Assembly (NCBI GenBank): GCA_013407085.1
Contig: JACCGJ010010178.1
Coordinates: 52,570-116,569, forward strand
Direction of reading: 5' to 3'
Origin: Atriophallophorus winterbourni
Lineage: Eukaryota; Platyhelminthes; Trematoda; Plagiorchiida; Microphallidae
Length of the DNA stretch: 64,000 nt
This document shows positions 12,301-22,000 of this stretch, in pieces. The first letter of the stretch is position 1. Every line of letters begins with the position of its first letter. Below the pieces are notes generated by a model, which did not search any database, had not been told where the DNA came from, and saw only the letters and a list, made by a program, of their open reading frames with translations. The position numbers and the translations under genes are program-made.

Positions 12301-14887
12301 TATCTGGTTTAACGCAAGTCCATTACTGTTTGTGCTTATAGCTTGACCGATACGCGGATACATCAATGTTTCTCATTGCATTAAATCGACCGTTTTTTAG
12401 GCTATCACGAAATATCGGTAATTTGTTCACCATTTCAGTTGATAACACACACAGTTAATCAAGCCATCCAAGAGCATATCTACAATACCGCTAGTATTGA
12501 ACAACAGATGTTAGGAAAGACCAGTAATCAAACCCCACTGATTGATAAACCGGATGGTTGCGTCTGATGTTGTGGCAAAAGTGTTGTCTCAACTATCAGA
12601 ATTCAAGCCTCAATGAAGTCACTATGCCGATTGAGATAATACTGCTAATTGTGCTGAAAGATCGTATTGTTCACTTTTGTCTCTGTGAGACAGATTCTGG
12701 TTCTCGTGAAGATTGAACCGACAGCAAGGGGTACCTTACTTCTAAATCTCGTGGCGTGTAGGCTATTCAACTTCGCGTTGTAACCACCAGCATGATCATC
12801 GGCTTTGTATGCTCCCAGTAATAAGATCTATTTAATTTCTGCTTCTACCAAGTCATATTTTGTTGTTGTCGCCGCATTTTGCTTTGCGCCAATTCTTTAT
12901 TGTATGTATATTTCAATGTGTCTGACTTCAGGGAACTATACGAATTACGTATTTCGCATGACATGGCTATCTGCGTCTCTTGCGCTGTTTCTTTTTGTGT
13001 ATTATGATTGACTGGTTTATTCTTTTTTATTTAATTCCAAGTGAGGCCCGTTACCCCGAAGAGTATGGTTTGCTGGGTAAGCGGCTGCAATACACAAATT
13101 ACATCGAACTGATACAGTCAGAAGGTAAGTGCTCTTATGTACTCATGTGCTTTCACTCGCTACTGCTATCTCAAAATTCATCACGCGTTTTTTAAATTAC
13201 TGCTTGTCGGCGAAGCATTCATCCCTTGCTTCTATACATCGTGTTATTTACATCAGCACATCAACTGCATCATCTTCGTTTCGTACTAAGTTATAGCACG
13301 GGCGGTTTGCCAAAGTTTAGCCGTTCGTAACAGCTTCCTTTCAAAAGTCGAATTGTAAATCATCATCACCATGGCTACTAAACACAGTTAAAGTAATGTA
13401 CCGTTTTCGCATCGATATAAGCTTTTTATCATCTCCGTTCGACCATTTGTTGGCTTCATCCTTTTCCATCTATTTATCTTTTTTGATCGCAGTTCTCCCT
13501 GAGCTGTTTTCCCTCTACACGTTCTTCAAATGTAACACGAAGTGGATCCGCGCTGCCCTGCGTCGCAAGAGGGTTTCACCTGACACAGGATCAATGCTTG
13601 ATTGCGGTATCGTGTTATACTTTAATTCTCAATTGGGGAGCGTAAACCAGACGGTCGATTATGAACGTGACATTTTACTTGACCCCCCGCAGGTAGTCGA
13701 TGTTGTTGTTTTTATCTCTTTTTAACGTTTTTGTATTAATTCACAATCGAAGAGAATCTTGTGATAAGCTTGCATCGTCAGCCGTGGTGCTTTTTATATT
13801 TCAAATTTCCACTACAAATCTATCACTGTAGTTCTTCGTGATGCTTTGATCGACTGTAGTTTTATTGCCGCTGTTGACTCTACTTCCGCGGGCATCGCGC
13901 TCGTATTGTGGCTGATGTGTGTTTGCTACCAAACTCCCTGACAGCATCAGCCATCGTGTGAACCCTTCATATTCGTTCGGTTGTCTCCTTTTATTCTGTC
14001 TACTCTTGGTTTGTGTACGTGATTGGCCTATACCACCCAATCAAATCGCTAGCGCATCCAATTTGATGTCGCATACGTACCAATGAGCACCCACATCCTG
14101 CGCTGCAGAAACGAGATGGGCCAATGATCCCTGGAAACTGTTGTTGGCCTCCTTTGGTCAATGTCGACCATGGATGTGCCGTGGCTAATTTCGGTTTAAT
14201 ACTCATTTGCACATCGCCTAACAGTCTCCTGGACCTTATTTATAGCTGCTCTAAGAAGTCTTAATTTCCGTTTAAACTTAAAGAACGCTGACCGTTTCCT
14301 GTTTAAGACAATAGTCATCACAGAAACCTCAGCTTCAAACCAGGCGCTCGTTTGATTTTTCTTCAGACCGTAAGTGGAAAGAGCGATTGCTAGTTTTCAA
14401 AAGCTGCTTCGGGTGGAGTTGTTTTGTTAAACTCGGTCGTGAGAGCTTATTCAAATCGCACAGCAAGATTAAGTTCGCACGTACGAGTGACGTCTATTCT
14501 TGGCTTTACAGCGGGGTAAAATATAGTCAGGTGAAACTTCAGTTTTGACTCAGGCAAAGTACCACACAGTGATAGACTGTACGGGGGCTATTTTACTGTC
14601 AGGTTGCCCAGGCCTAGACATCCGCCCGTATGCGGTTCCCCTTTCCAATTCCAATAAGGCATGGTCCTTACATTACTTCAGATTCAACAATTTCTTTGAT
14701 TTGCATTCAGTATTCTTGCTGTAAGCTTTCGTTCTTTTCTTCAAACCTTTTCCGTGTATTTCAGATGTTTGAGCAGAAACTCGACTGGCAGAAGCTTGGG
14801 TTAATTAACATTGGACTCACGGCAGAGGTTGTCCTTCGAATGCGAAATTTTTCACTGGAGTATCAGCCGTCTCCAATCGCTACTTGA
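1..14887 (+). CDS. Unidentified large protein, 3' part of a split gene (12 exons)
   Basis: Twelve exons can be joined at consensus-like splice sites: 1-340, 2214-2543, 4533-4712, 6682-6897, 7978-8065, 8564-8742, 9761-9937, 10893-11434, 12125-12185, 13042-13124, 13493-13692 and 14765-14887. Every junction keeps frame. From position 3 they sum to 2,517 bases, giving 838 codons and a TGA stop. The 5' end is outside the window. The product is leucine-rich with many hydrophobic stretches that look like stacked helices (HEAT/ARM-like by appearance only). I see no signal peptide, zinc ligands, protease, kinase or ubiquitin-hydrolase motif. Large scaffold-type proteins such as the autophagy factor EPG5 were considered, but the C-terminus does not resemble what I remember of it. 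Function unknown. Gene structure is well supported; identity is not. Confidence 0.75.
341..2213 (+). other. Intron with retrotransposon remnant
   Basis: Bounded by GTACGT at 341 and a pyrimidine-rich acceptor ending AAG at 2213. Apart from the non-LTR fragment at about 1.32-1.96 kb I see no conserved content. Confidence 0.55.
1320..1960 (+). mobile_element. Decayed non-LTR retrotransposon fragment
   Basis: The + strand reads as the linker before a non-LTR reverse transcriptase: a 'RELWWLQKVEQME' type stretch, then 'DCFRERQQL' at the place of the usual 'WAEHFEEQ'. After a frame change comes 'LKRFKAADPNELTLVLFKKG' and 'DIFHRIWETETIP', matching the pre-RT motif of such elements. At least one frameshift and several stops make it non-functional. 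It lies inside the first intron in the same orientation as the gene. Confidence 0.65.
2214..2543 (+). CDS. Exon 2 (visible) of the unidentified gene
   Basis: The acceptor TTCTGTTAAG precedes 2214. The first base completes a Leu codon, then the exon reads STLLNDSIKQYDAAVRLL and on through LLNFPLVLADIGYQ. It ends at a GTAAGT donor (2544) in phase 2, and the next exon restores GAG (Glu). A second weaker donor, GTAGGC at 2531, could shorten it and allow a 73-base extra exon at 2696. Confidence 0.75.
2696..2768 (+). CDS. Candidate alternative exon
   Basis: Preceded by a T-rich tract and CTGAG, followed by a GTAAGG donor. If exon 2 uses the upstream donor at 2531, this exon continues the frame (IGAEDFQVRISSKFATVHS, then VPIM) and ends with 'tg', which the next exon's first base turns into Trp. 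Both splice versions are therefore in frame. The frame starting at 2696 also stays open through 2957, so coding sense here is not settled. Confidence 0.3.
3057..3069. repeat. AC microsatellite
   Basis: Short run of AC dinucleotides within the second intron. Confidence 0.8.
4152..4169. repeat. ATG trinucleotide repeat
   Basis: Six tandem ATG units in the second intron. A similar shorter GATGATGATG context occurs near 8,280, after a similar lead-in (tggtgtaatgc), suggesting a shared low-copy repeat. Confidence 0.75.
4533..4712 (+). CDS. Exon 3 (visible) of the unidentified gene
   Basis: The acceptor CTTGCTTTCCAG and donor GTAAGC (4713) enclose 180 bases reading NALRYLLCLVKFSLF and later HSCATAFAQTLVCRCTPSH. 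It enters in phase 2 and leaves in phase 2 (aa|), so the following exon's first base completes Asn or Lys. Strong splice signals. Confidence 0.78.
4713..6681 (+). other. Intron
   Basis: Bounded by GTAAGC and TGTTCTCACAG. It carries one arm of the palindromic repeat family at about 6.31-6.42 kb. No other feature is recognised. Confidence 0.5.
6310..6420 (+). repeat. Single arm of the palindromic repeat family
   Basis: Reads cacaagcctgagtccaggc, then caaagcgccgcacggtcat and gcccaggcctagaca. This is the same order of words as the left arm of the foldback at 7.4 kb and the copy at 14.54 kb. No opposite arm follows within 300 bases. Confidence 0.65.
6682..6897 (+). CDS. Exon 4 (visible) of the unidentified gene
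   Basis: The good acceptor TTCTCACAG precedes an open frame reading FHGDGFYRNTVFNEETTFEF and on to YPPPYLVRIIIEF. A donor at 6898 (GTGATT) is weak but gives the phase (2) needed to join the exon at 7978. The previous exon's 'aa' plus its first t gives Asn. The start is secure; the end is less so, and skipping this exon also keeps frame (aa + a = Lys). Confidence 0.55.
7329..7343. repeat. AC microsatellite
   Basis: Run of CA dinucleotides just left of the foldback element. Confidence 0.8.
7383..7822. mobile_element. Long imperfect palindrome (foldback/MITE-like element)
   Basis: The left arm starts gtatgaaagcagaagcctga and runs through gttgcccaggcctagacag and gactccagcttgtttcag. The right arm is its reverse complement in order: gaaacaggctggagtctcac, gggcaacctgacag and ggatcaggcttgtg. 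Inner words agcacgttgttagccgcaca and tgtgcggctaacaccgtgct continue the pairing towards a centre near 7,600. The left arm lacks about 14 bases (around 7,537) that the right arm has. Arms are roughly 210 bases each. No ORF of note, so it would be non-autonomous. Confidence 0.8.
7978..8065 (+). CDS. Exon 5 (visible) of the unidentified gene
   Basis: Acceptor CCTATTGCAG and donor GTGAGT (8066). After one base that completes the previous codon it reads RDNRDQTELELNFELFAAG and then RHFEPLKLLY, ending in phase 0. The acidic, charged opening contrasts with the hydrophobic exons around it. Confidence 0.8.
8564..8742 (+). CDS. Exon 6 (visible) of the unidentified gene
   Basis: Acceptor CGTTTTTTTCTAG and donor GTAATG (8743). 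Phase 0 in, phase 2 out (ag|). Reads LIAPNDADLCIRLLTFVDS, later VPGLEMFFCNLLGSIFK. Joining to 9761 gives a Ser codon. Confidence 0.8.
8743..9760 (+). other. Intron with GC-rich inserted block
   Basis: Between GTAATG and ATCTGTTTAG. The right half holds a distinctly GC-richer block (see 9160-9680). Confidence 0.55.
9160..9680. repeat. GC-rich block, probable dispersed repeat
   Basis: About 520 bases much richer in G and C than the surrounding intron, with abrupt edges. The + strand is open for 182 codons (9128-9676), but the protein is Pro/Ser/Arg-rich with no recognisable domain and no splice signals tying it to the gene. Composition and sharp borders suggest an inserted repeat rather than an exon. 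No terminal repeats or second copy were found in the window, so class and orientation are unknown. Confidence 0.35.
9761..9937 (+). CDS. Exon 7 (visible) of the unidentified gene
   Basis: Acceptor ATCTGTTTAG and donor GTGAGT (9938). Reads LIELESGYSIFTESYRFHLL then RWPVWFRAMISLLDEPLK. It leaves in phase 2 (gc|), completed to Ala by the next exon. Confidence 0.82.
9938..10892 (+). other. Intron
   Basis: Between GTGAGT and GTTTTTCTTCAG. AT-rich; nothing recognised. Confidence 0.6.
10893..11434 (+). CDS. Exon 8 (visible), largest exon of the unidentified gene
   Basis: The strong acceptor TTTTTCTTCAG and donor GTAAGC (11435) delimit 542 bases. It reads SYDAFKDIVQKHVAADEALS, then a Pro-rich stretch with FPQGHLPCECPLPQAP (possible loop). 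It ends in a long leucine-rich helical region (LVLANIFLRIHQEVVLDEVE, then LLILWEHLCAVLES). Phase 2 in, phase 1 out. Confidence 0.85.
11590..11830 (+). repeat. Rearranged copy of the palindromic repeat family
   Basis: Shares agcctgatccag, agccatagactgca, tttagcacggt, acagaagtact and atccgtgct with the foldback at 7.4-7.8 kb, then runs into an extra 3' part (cctcgttaaatttaacttg and onwards). It sits in the intron after exon 8. The longer 3' part suggests the family has variants with different bodies. Confidence 0.55.
12125..12185 (+). CDS. Exon 9 (visible) of the unidentified gene
   Basis: Very short exon (61 bases) between ATCCTGCTTTAG and GTAAGT (12186). Reads D-ISGCKKRVLKYIDDLDSSF-S. It is needed to convert phase 1 from exon 8 into the phase 2 required by exon 10, which supports it despite its size. 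Confidence 0.72.
13042..13124 (+). CDS. Exon 10 (visible) of the unidentified gene
   Basis: Acceptor TTTAATTCCAAG and donor GTAAGT (13125). Reads EARYPEEYGLLGKRLQYTNY then IELIQSE. Phase 2 in, phase 1 out. Confidence 0.8.
13493..13692 (+). CDS. Exon 11 (visible) of the unidentified gene
   Basis: Acceptor TTTTGATCGCAG and donor CAG|GTAGTC. Reads VLPELFSLYTFFKCNTKWIR, a basic patch ALRRKRV, then VNQTVDYERDILLDPPQ. Phase 1 in, phase 0 out. Confidence 0.8.
14090..14200 (-). mobile_element. Short relic of a non-LTR 3' end
   Basis: The + strand words 'tgttggcctcctttggtcaa' and 'tgtcgaccatggatgt' match the antisense non-LTR 3' ends at 34.4 and 40.9 kb. Too short to classify. Confidence 0.35.
14540..14620 (+). 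repeat. Single arm of the palindromic repeat family
   Basis: Reads tgactcaggcaaagtaccac, acagtgatagactgta and tgtcaggttgcccaggccta, nearly the same as the left arm of the foldback at 7.4 kb. Confidence 0.7.
14765..14887 (+). CDS. Last exon and stop of the unidentified gene
   Basis: Acceptor TGTATTTCAG. The frame continues in phase 0 as MFEQKLDWQKLGLINIGLTA, then FSLEYQPSPIAT and TGA (14885-14887). The opening ATG is internal, not a start. A longer open frame overlaps it out of phase to 15293 in AT-rich 3' flank and is not taken as coding. Confidence 0.8.
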   Translation: MFEQKLDWQKLGLINIGLTAEVVLRMRNFSLEYQPSPIAT

Positions 14888-15849
14888 TTTGAACTCTCCC
14901 GTTGCATTTATAGCGCGTACTTTTATCAGCAGTGCAATCTTTTTATTTCATTTCAATTATTTTCAGCTGATTTTGCATTATTTTATTTATCTCTCCGCTC
15001 CTTTGCATTCCAAATTGTGTCGCATAATTCCTTTTATTTCTCTTGGTGATCTATATCAATACTTTTTTGCTGCTCTTATAGATTTTCGTTCTGATGTTAA
15101 ACGGGGGTTGGACGTTTTCATAGGTAAACAGGAGAAAGAGAAGCGTGATTTTGTCCATCTACGCATCTTTTTCTTGTCAAATGTAGTTGCCGTGGAACAA
15201 TTGAGGACAAATTTATCTCGTTCATATATTATGTTGCTATTTCCTAGTAATTCTTACCGCTTATTAAATATTACGACAGGGCTGGACTTTTGAAAATTTT
15301 CGATAAAGCTTTGCAATAATTTAGTTGGCGCGAGTGCCAAGGTTTGTGTTTTGGTAGAATTTCTACTCTAATTTTCGATACGTTGTCAGACGTGTGGTTA
15401 TAGATATAGCATAGATAGCTATGAGGCTTTTACGATCTGGATTTTGCACGCCTAATGTTAATTGTTCATGTTACAAAACGTAGATTAAGGGGACGCTGTC
15501 GGCGATAAAACTGTTAAAATCTGGTCACAATCATCTCGATCGACAACCTTTTACGCTTTTATTGTGATGATCTGCTGTCTCGATGGTGGTGATTCTCTCA
15601 CTCAGCCCTCTACACCTGTCCATAATATTTCAATCGATTTTCAGATACTGACACCTTAACATAAGGGTTTCTCTGAATTCATTAAATTGATAAATAGCCC
15701 GAGGTGCTATGCCGGTGAGGATATTATGTTTTGTATTTGATAGATTAAATTCTGTTGTTTCAGAATTATAACGGCTGTCTTGCTAAGAAAATGCCGTCTT
15801 AATTACATTACAATAAGTCCTGAATTCCAAGCGCCGTTTTGCGAATAAA
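14888..15849 (+). other. 3' flank / probable 3' UTR
   Basis: AT-rich sequence after the stop. Possible poly(A) signals are ATTAAA at 15263 and AATAAA at 15844; neither is decisive. Confidence 0.35.
15844..15849 (+). terminator. Candidate poly(A) signal
   Basis: AATAAA about 960 bases after the stop codon of the unidentified gene. The nearer ATTAAA at 15263 is an alternative. Confidence 0.25.
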
Positions 15850-18800
15850 CGGAGACAAGACAGAGTTATTTGTTTTATTGTGTGTATGGACTGCTTTTAT
15901 TCGTAATGATGGATTTAATTCGGTTTGGCACATTCCTACAGATATGTAAGCATTGCGTCTGTTTCATTTATTCCGGGTATTTTGTACGAAAGTGCCTACT
16001 CATGAGTAAATACTAAAATATTTTATGGTAAAACTGATCACAAGTTGTTGCCCCTGTTATTGTCGTCTGTTCGCAGTTTATATGCGTTTGTTAGATCATG
16101 ATATCATTTTATGATATTTTACTTCAGATTTTATCATTTTTACTCTCATTTTCATCTACTAAATCACATCGCTGAACATCACCTCGGCAATAACCGACCT
16201 CCCTATTGACGCGCACAAAATCATCTTTTGCATTCATAATTGTGATGATACCACGCGTGTGATCATATGTATCCTCCATTCTTTCTGGATAAATATTTAA
16301 GTCGGTAGAGAATAGATTTTAAAAATTAGGAATTTAATTGTGATTCAACTCATAAAATATATACATATGACGAGCGCTGCAAATTATATTTAAAGGGCAT
16401 CCCATAGCGAAGAAGATGGCTTGAAAGGTTTCCCTGTGTTGTAGCTAGTCAACTACATAAAGTATTTAAGAGTTTACCTCAATAAACTATTCAGATTCGA
16501 GGTCCCTTTAAACGGTTGTACTAACATTTTTAGGAAATTCGTGCGTAACATCATTTTTCGCACCTAAACATAACCTAATATAAACGGTGTAAATAATACT
16601 TTACGTGTGTCACCCATATTGGCTTGGCCGTTTCTCTATCATGGTAAATGACCAAAATGTTTATAACTCAGCAGTTTGACTTTGGATTAGACAAAAAACT
16701 CAATACGAAAAAGCTTTTTGAAGATGTATGAAGACTCTTGGATACGTGGTGTAGAGCGTCAACTTCAAGCTTGAAAAATAGGTGCTGAAGTTAGCAGCTT
16801 GAAATTTTGCACACACACCCCGGGCAAACGGTGCTATTTGGCTGGGCACAAGAAATCGCTTTCAGTTGTGAGAATTTTTAACCACCAATTAAACAATGTA
16901 ATTTGGCAAATCGTTTCGGACTATACCCCGATCAACTGATTGAGATGTACATCCATTTTCAGCATCAATCAAAGGATAACAATAGTAACAATGACTTATT
17001 TTTGACTTCTTTAAATTCATGCTTATTACTATGCATATGCAATCCATAAATTTGGATTAGATTCCGTTCACGTGATGGTTTCTGCATCTCTTATATGAAC
17101 ATATTTTGCTCATTGCTCAAACACAAAATGCCAAAGATCAGGCGAACTTCTGGGATCACCTATGCATGTTCCCTAGCGTTGAATGTTGTAGCTCGCATGA
17201 TACTCTTTTCCCAAGGCCACGTTCTTTATGCATTGTTATAGTCATATCTCATATTGTTCATTCCCGTAACAAATTAGAACTGGGATACGTTTCTACAGGG
17301 TCTGCTCAGCATTTATTTTGTTTGCATCAATTGTCAAGTGTTGATTTCATAGAGAAACAAAACAGTCTAGCACACTCGTTTATGTTGTTGTTGCCCATGT
17401 CATAAAATACAATTCCATCGGAATGTAACTCTCCACATCCTGCCACAAAATTCCGTATCATGTTACCCAACAGATTATTGCTTTGGCTCCAGAAAGGGGT
17501 CACAATCGTAACAAGTCTGTCCAAATTTTTGTCGAATAGCATAACAACTAATTGTCCACCGCATTTTTTAGAATGGGGAGACTTTATTAGGCACTCGAAC
17601 GATTTCCATTTCTTGCGGTTGGCCATTTTCCGGACCATTGTGTATAAGCTGGGCCAGGAAGAACAAATTATGTGCGATACCGTGAAACTAAACACCAAAT
17701 GCACGCGGCGTTCTCAATTTGATTTTGAGTTAATTAGCTTTGGCAAGCTTGCCTCTATTGTTTCCATCAAATTTCTAAGAAAATTAAAAGGAAATTAAAA
17801 TATTATGCAGCATTTGCAAGGTGAGAATGCAAGTATGCAGCTGTTAGCACTTGTATATGACTTTGAAAAGTGGGGTTAATTTCTGTTTCATGTCGTTCTA
17901 TTTCTACCGTTGGCTAGACTGCTGCTCCTACTACTTCGCTGCAAGGTTGCACGCTCCCAACTGGGGCTCCATCAACTTTAGAGATTTTTTAGTATGTCAT
18001 CCTTTGCCTGGATCAGGCTTGTGCTTTCATACCATACCAATGAGTCTTTGAGTGACGGATGTTTCCTGGGTGGTGTACATCAGCACAGCGAAAACTCAAC
18101 TGGCTATCAAATAATGGGTAACTCGTTCAATTATCCGCTTAAATACACATGTTCACATTGGACATCGAAATGATAACCAACGCAACTTAGCGCCACTCCA
18201 ATATGTGTACTGTTTCATCCCGCTTAAACTAAAGATAATGGAAATAGCAATATTTCGTGATTTGCCATTACATTCGGTTTCGCGCTGATTGCGTTCATCA
18301 GTTTGGAACAATATGATAACGATTCTCATGCTTTTGAATAGTGAAAAGAGGCAGAATAATGTTTAAACTATGAAACCACTGTTCGGAAATATTCATTTTA
18401 CCGTATAAGGATATGCATTTTTGGCTTATGCGCTTGATATAAGCTGGCATGTGGTAATCTAGGAATTTGAGAGGGCATGATTATGGGAATTCAGTGTTAG
18501 GCTGGATGAAAACAATGAACTCGTTATTCACATTGGATGACTAAATAGATAAATAAGAAATATATAGAAGAAAGGTTTTGAAGGAGCTGGTCACCTACTG
18601 CGCCAACCGTTTGATTATACACTGTTGTTTGCTATGTATGCTGTTAACGAATTCACCAGGAACTGTGGCCCAGTTCGTAAAAAAATTCCATAAGTACAGC
18701 ATGCTCCCCATTTCCGCTTATCTGAAGAACAAACATATGTGAAGAATGTGCCTAACTATACGGTATTAAGCAAACAAAAACTACCTTCTCTTGCCAGCAA

Positions 18801-21800
18801 GTCTAACGATACGAAGCTTCGATGTTATAATTTCGTATGGGCCTATTCAACCCGTGACAATTCATGTGATATATCATTGATCACGTTAAAGTCCATAATC
18901 TGTTTCCTCAGCTCGATTTATGGCTGAGAGTTTTGTTTTGATCGTTCATAGTCAATTGTGTTGATTTAAACAAGTTAAGTGAAATTAGTTGTGCTTGTGT
19001 TGGCACCATGTGATATCAGTGATTCGTTTTTCACCCTAGAATTTGTTTTCTGCCAAGACCATTCCAAACTGCAAGCTTGTCCTGTAAGATGGACATGAAG
19101 TAATAGGCTAATCAGTGTATTGTGTGAGCATTGCATCAAACTTAAGGTTTACGTCGATTCTATCAGTATCTTGATTGCTTCAGATATAAACAACGAATAT
19201 GACCGCATGGAGCATTAATTATTTGACAAAACATCCAAATTTTGTTTTAGTTTATTATCTGGGTTCTGGGATTGCACATGATTAAATCAATACTGACTGG
19301 TATTTAGATCGACTGTGGTCCGAATATCGTTTACCCAGTTCTGACTGAGATTTTAAGAGCTTACTAAAAGCATCAGCGAGTCTAGCCTTTACTGTTAATA
19401 AAGCAGATGCTTAATCCCCATTCCTGGTAACACGAGACAAGATGGGTGATTAGGTTTTTCTTCTCACCCGCTAATGAGGTTGGTGCGTTAGAAGATTGTG
19501 TACATTACTTAATCTGTTATTCAGACCAGATCGGAAAATACGGAGAATTAAACTACTGAGACACTATGCAGACATCATCCGCTTTTTCGTACATAGGTGT
19601 GTTTTGCATTACTTAATTGGCAGCTTTGTTTCGAAGGACGCTTTAATTTATCACCTTTTAAGTGAATATGATCAGTGTCGTTTACTTAGTTCTCTTTTCT
19701 ACCGGTTCATTATTCCGCATTAAGGTTAGTAGCATATTTGGGTTAGAATCTCCCCGTCTCACAAACAACGTTCAGGTGTATGCTAGTTCATGCTACACAA
19801 CAAACCTTGTTTAGGCAAAATGTTTCGGTAACGTATCAACATTCAGCATCATATTACTATCAAAGCCATAAATCTCTGGTGGCACGTGCTTCTGTCCAAC
19901 GCTTGTAAAAATGCTAGGTCATTGCCAGGTCATACTTGTTTAAACTAGTTTTATGTTTACTTGCTGAGAAGCGATTTGTGTACATTGAGTATGATAAACA
20001 TGGGACAATCCCCCCCCGCGTATTGATAAGGTCATTTGCAAGCTTCCAAACAAGCGGATCACGCGTAGATGAGGGTGGTGGGTGGGTGACCTGAATTCCA
20101 TAGCTTCACTGGCCAAATGAGGGTGGGAATGTGAAACTAATCCTGTCCACGCATGCAGGTTAAATCAATTGGTGGAAAAAATCTTTTCGGTACAATGACT
20201 TTGATGGTTCATCAAACCGCTCGACCGGAAGGCAATAGGTGTGTCGACTTGGATCGTGTTAATTCTAACTTACTCGGACATAAGGCAGAGTTAAACTTGG
20301 ATTGATATCAATTGGACAATTAGTTAAATTTGGTGGTTAAGGACAGAGCTCAGTTTCAGACTGCATCAATGCTTGATTTAAATCCGAAAGTTGATCGACG
20401 AAACCAACCTTACAAAGTGAAAATTCTTCACCTACCAAAAATATATCTTGAATATGTTGCGTGTTGGAGTTAGAAACATTGCATTGCCGGTCTCTATAAT
20501 TAAATATTGTACTTTAGTGTAATTTTTACAAAAGTTCATAAACTACCGCTTCAGACTCTAGTCAGCCTTAAACACTATCTAACATATCTCGCCTATCGGG
20601 CGTCGGTAACCAGTGTCCAAATTACTGTGTCCACATCCGTTTCGCTTCTGTTCCGCTTAGTTCATGACACAGGCTGTATGGCCTGAAGTGTTGAATCGAC
20701 TCGCATTGTTTATATCCTGATGTAACCTCAACCCCAACGAAAATAAACTTTCATAGTTTGAAAATCTCCTTTTCCTGTTTACTCGACGCATAGCATCACA
20801 ACCACTGAACCCATTCAGGGCAGCCAAAGCTTGTTCAACGCCAATAAGGCCTTCATAATTTGGTGTACGTGTGATCCACCTGCCGTAGTCAATTCTTCTT
20901 CTCACTCTCTCGGTGTAAGATAAACAAATTCTGCCTATCCGACGCGACACTGGTCTCGGTGTTTCAGATGTGTTTAGCTACAAATTTGTTTACGTTAAAC
21001 ATCACAATTCTGATGGATATTTTCTCCACCCACCCCGATTTGATTTCCTCAGTCCCTGTGCGTGTTGACACCAGAGATGTAGTCTCTAAAACAAAAGAAT
21101 TAAGAACTTGTAAACGGGTAACTAAACATGCCAACGTCTTCGAATTAATTCTGTCATGTTCGTAGGGATTGAAATTTGTCGTATTTGTCTTTGTAAGTTT
21201 AATCGCCATGGTTGGGTGCCTGAAAGTTTGGATATTGGAACGCTCTTATGTGTTTTGTTAATCCCTGGTTTGATAGTACAAAGAAAGAAACCATGACCTC
21301 AATGTGAAGATATTCGGTTTACAAGATATGATTATATGGATATGATTTCTTATTTTAAAATCTATCTATCAAAGTTAGTTTTTCAATGCACCGGTAATTA
21401 ACGATGAGCTATGTGACCTGAATATGTTTATTGCATTTATATTGGGCAAGATTTTGAAAATGTGATACTATACTGAGCTGTTACAGTAATTTAACATAGA
21501 TTCAGCAATAATCGGCAATAGCAATTCTCAACAAGTTTTGTTTATCGTACAGAAATTTCGTCAGCCTTGTTATTTGACCCAAGCTATTACCGTACACATT
21601 CTTCGAAACCTACAAAGCTTTCAGATGCCACCGTAGCAGAGTAGTAATACATGTACCTTTTCAGCTAGAGGCGACGCTTACAACTTTTAGTGCAGTGCTG
21701 CATTCGGGAAAAGTGCAACAATAATCCCACACCGAATCTGCAGTCGAATGTGATTAGAAAGTGTACAACTAAAATGTTTGTTTAAGATTAAGTGTTTCAC

Positions 21801-22000
21801 CACCTTCACATGTGTATTATGTGGTCATGTGATTGAAGAGATTAGCTGCTCCAATCTTATCTGCTAGCAACTTCAAGATTAGGATTTTGTTTATACTTCT
21901 TCGACTCATTCTAACCATGATCACTCCACAACTTTTTGACGATTTTAAAGCGCAAAAAACCGTTTTCAAGTTGTGAATGGAAATATTTCTTTCTACTGCC
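15850..22000. other. Intergenic, no supported gene
   Basis: AT-rich, densely interrupted frames. The only notable points are a stretch open on both strands at 17.1-17.8 kb, a reversed palindromic-family fragment at 18.0 kb and a C9 run near 20,010. No RNA gene or conserved protein was recognised. Confidence 0.5.
18000..18040 (-). repeat. Fragment of the palindromic repeat family, reversed
   Basis: 'tttgcctggatcaggcttgt' followed by 'gctttcataccataccaa' is the reverse complement of the outer end of the foldback left arm (ggtatgaaagcagaagcctg). Confidence 0.6.

Larger units (their letters stand above)
13693..14764 (+). other. Last intron, with repeat fragments
   Basis: Between GTAGTC and CGTGTATTTCAG. 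It contains a short non-LTR 3'-end relic near 14.09-14.20 kb and a palindromic-family arm at 14.54-14.62 kb. Confidence 0.6.

Noticed and set aside
1..14887. Assignment of the split gene to EPG5 or a USP9X/USP34-type ubiquitin hydrolase
   Set aside because: The C-terminus and internal segments do not resemble what I remember of EPG5, and no Cys/His-box hydrolase motif is visible in the exons present.
14811..15293. 160-codon open frame overlapping the last exon
   Set aside because: It is out of phase with the spliced gene, very Phe/Ile/Leu-rich from AT-rich DNA, and has no recognisable domain; most likely chance in the 3' UTR.
20657..20950. 97-codon reverse-strand ORF with protein-like composition
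   Set aside because: No recognised family, no second copy in the window and no splice partners. It could be part of a repeat, but this cannot be supported.
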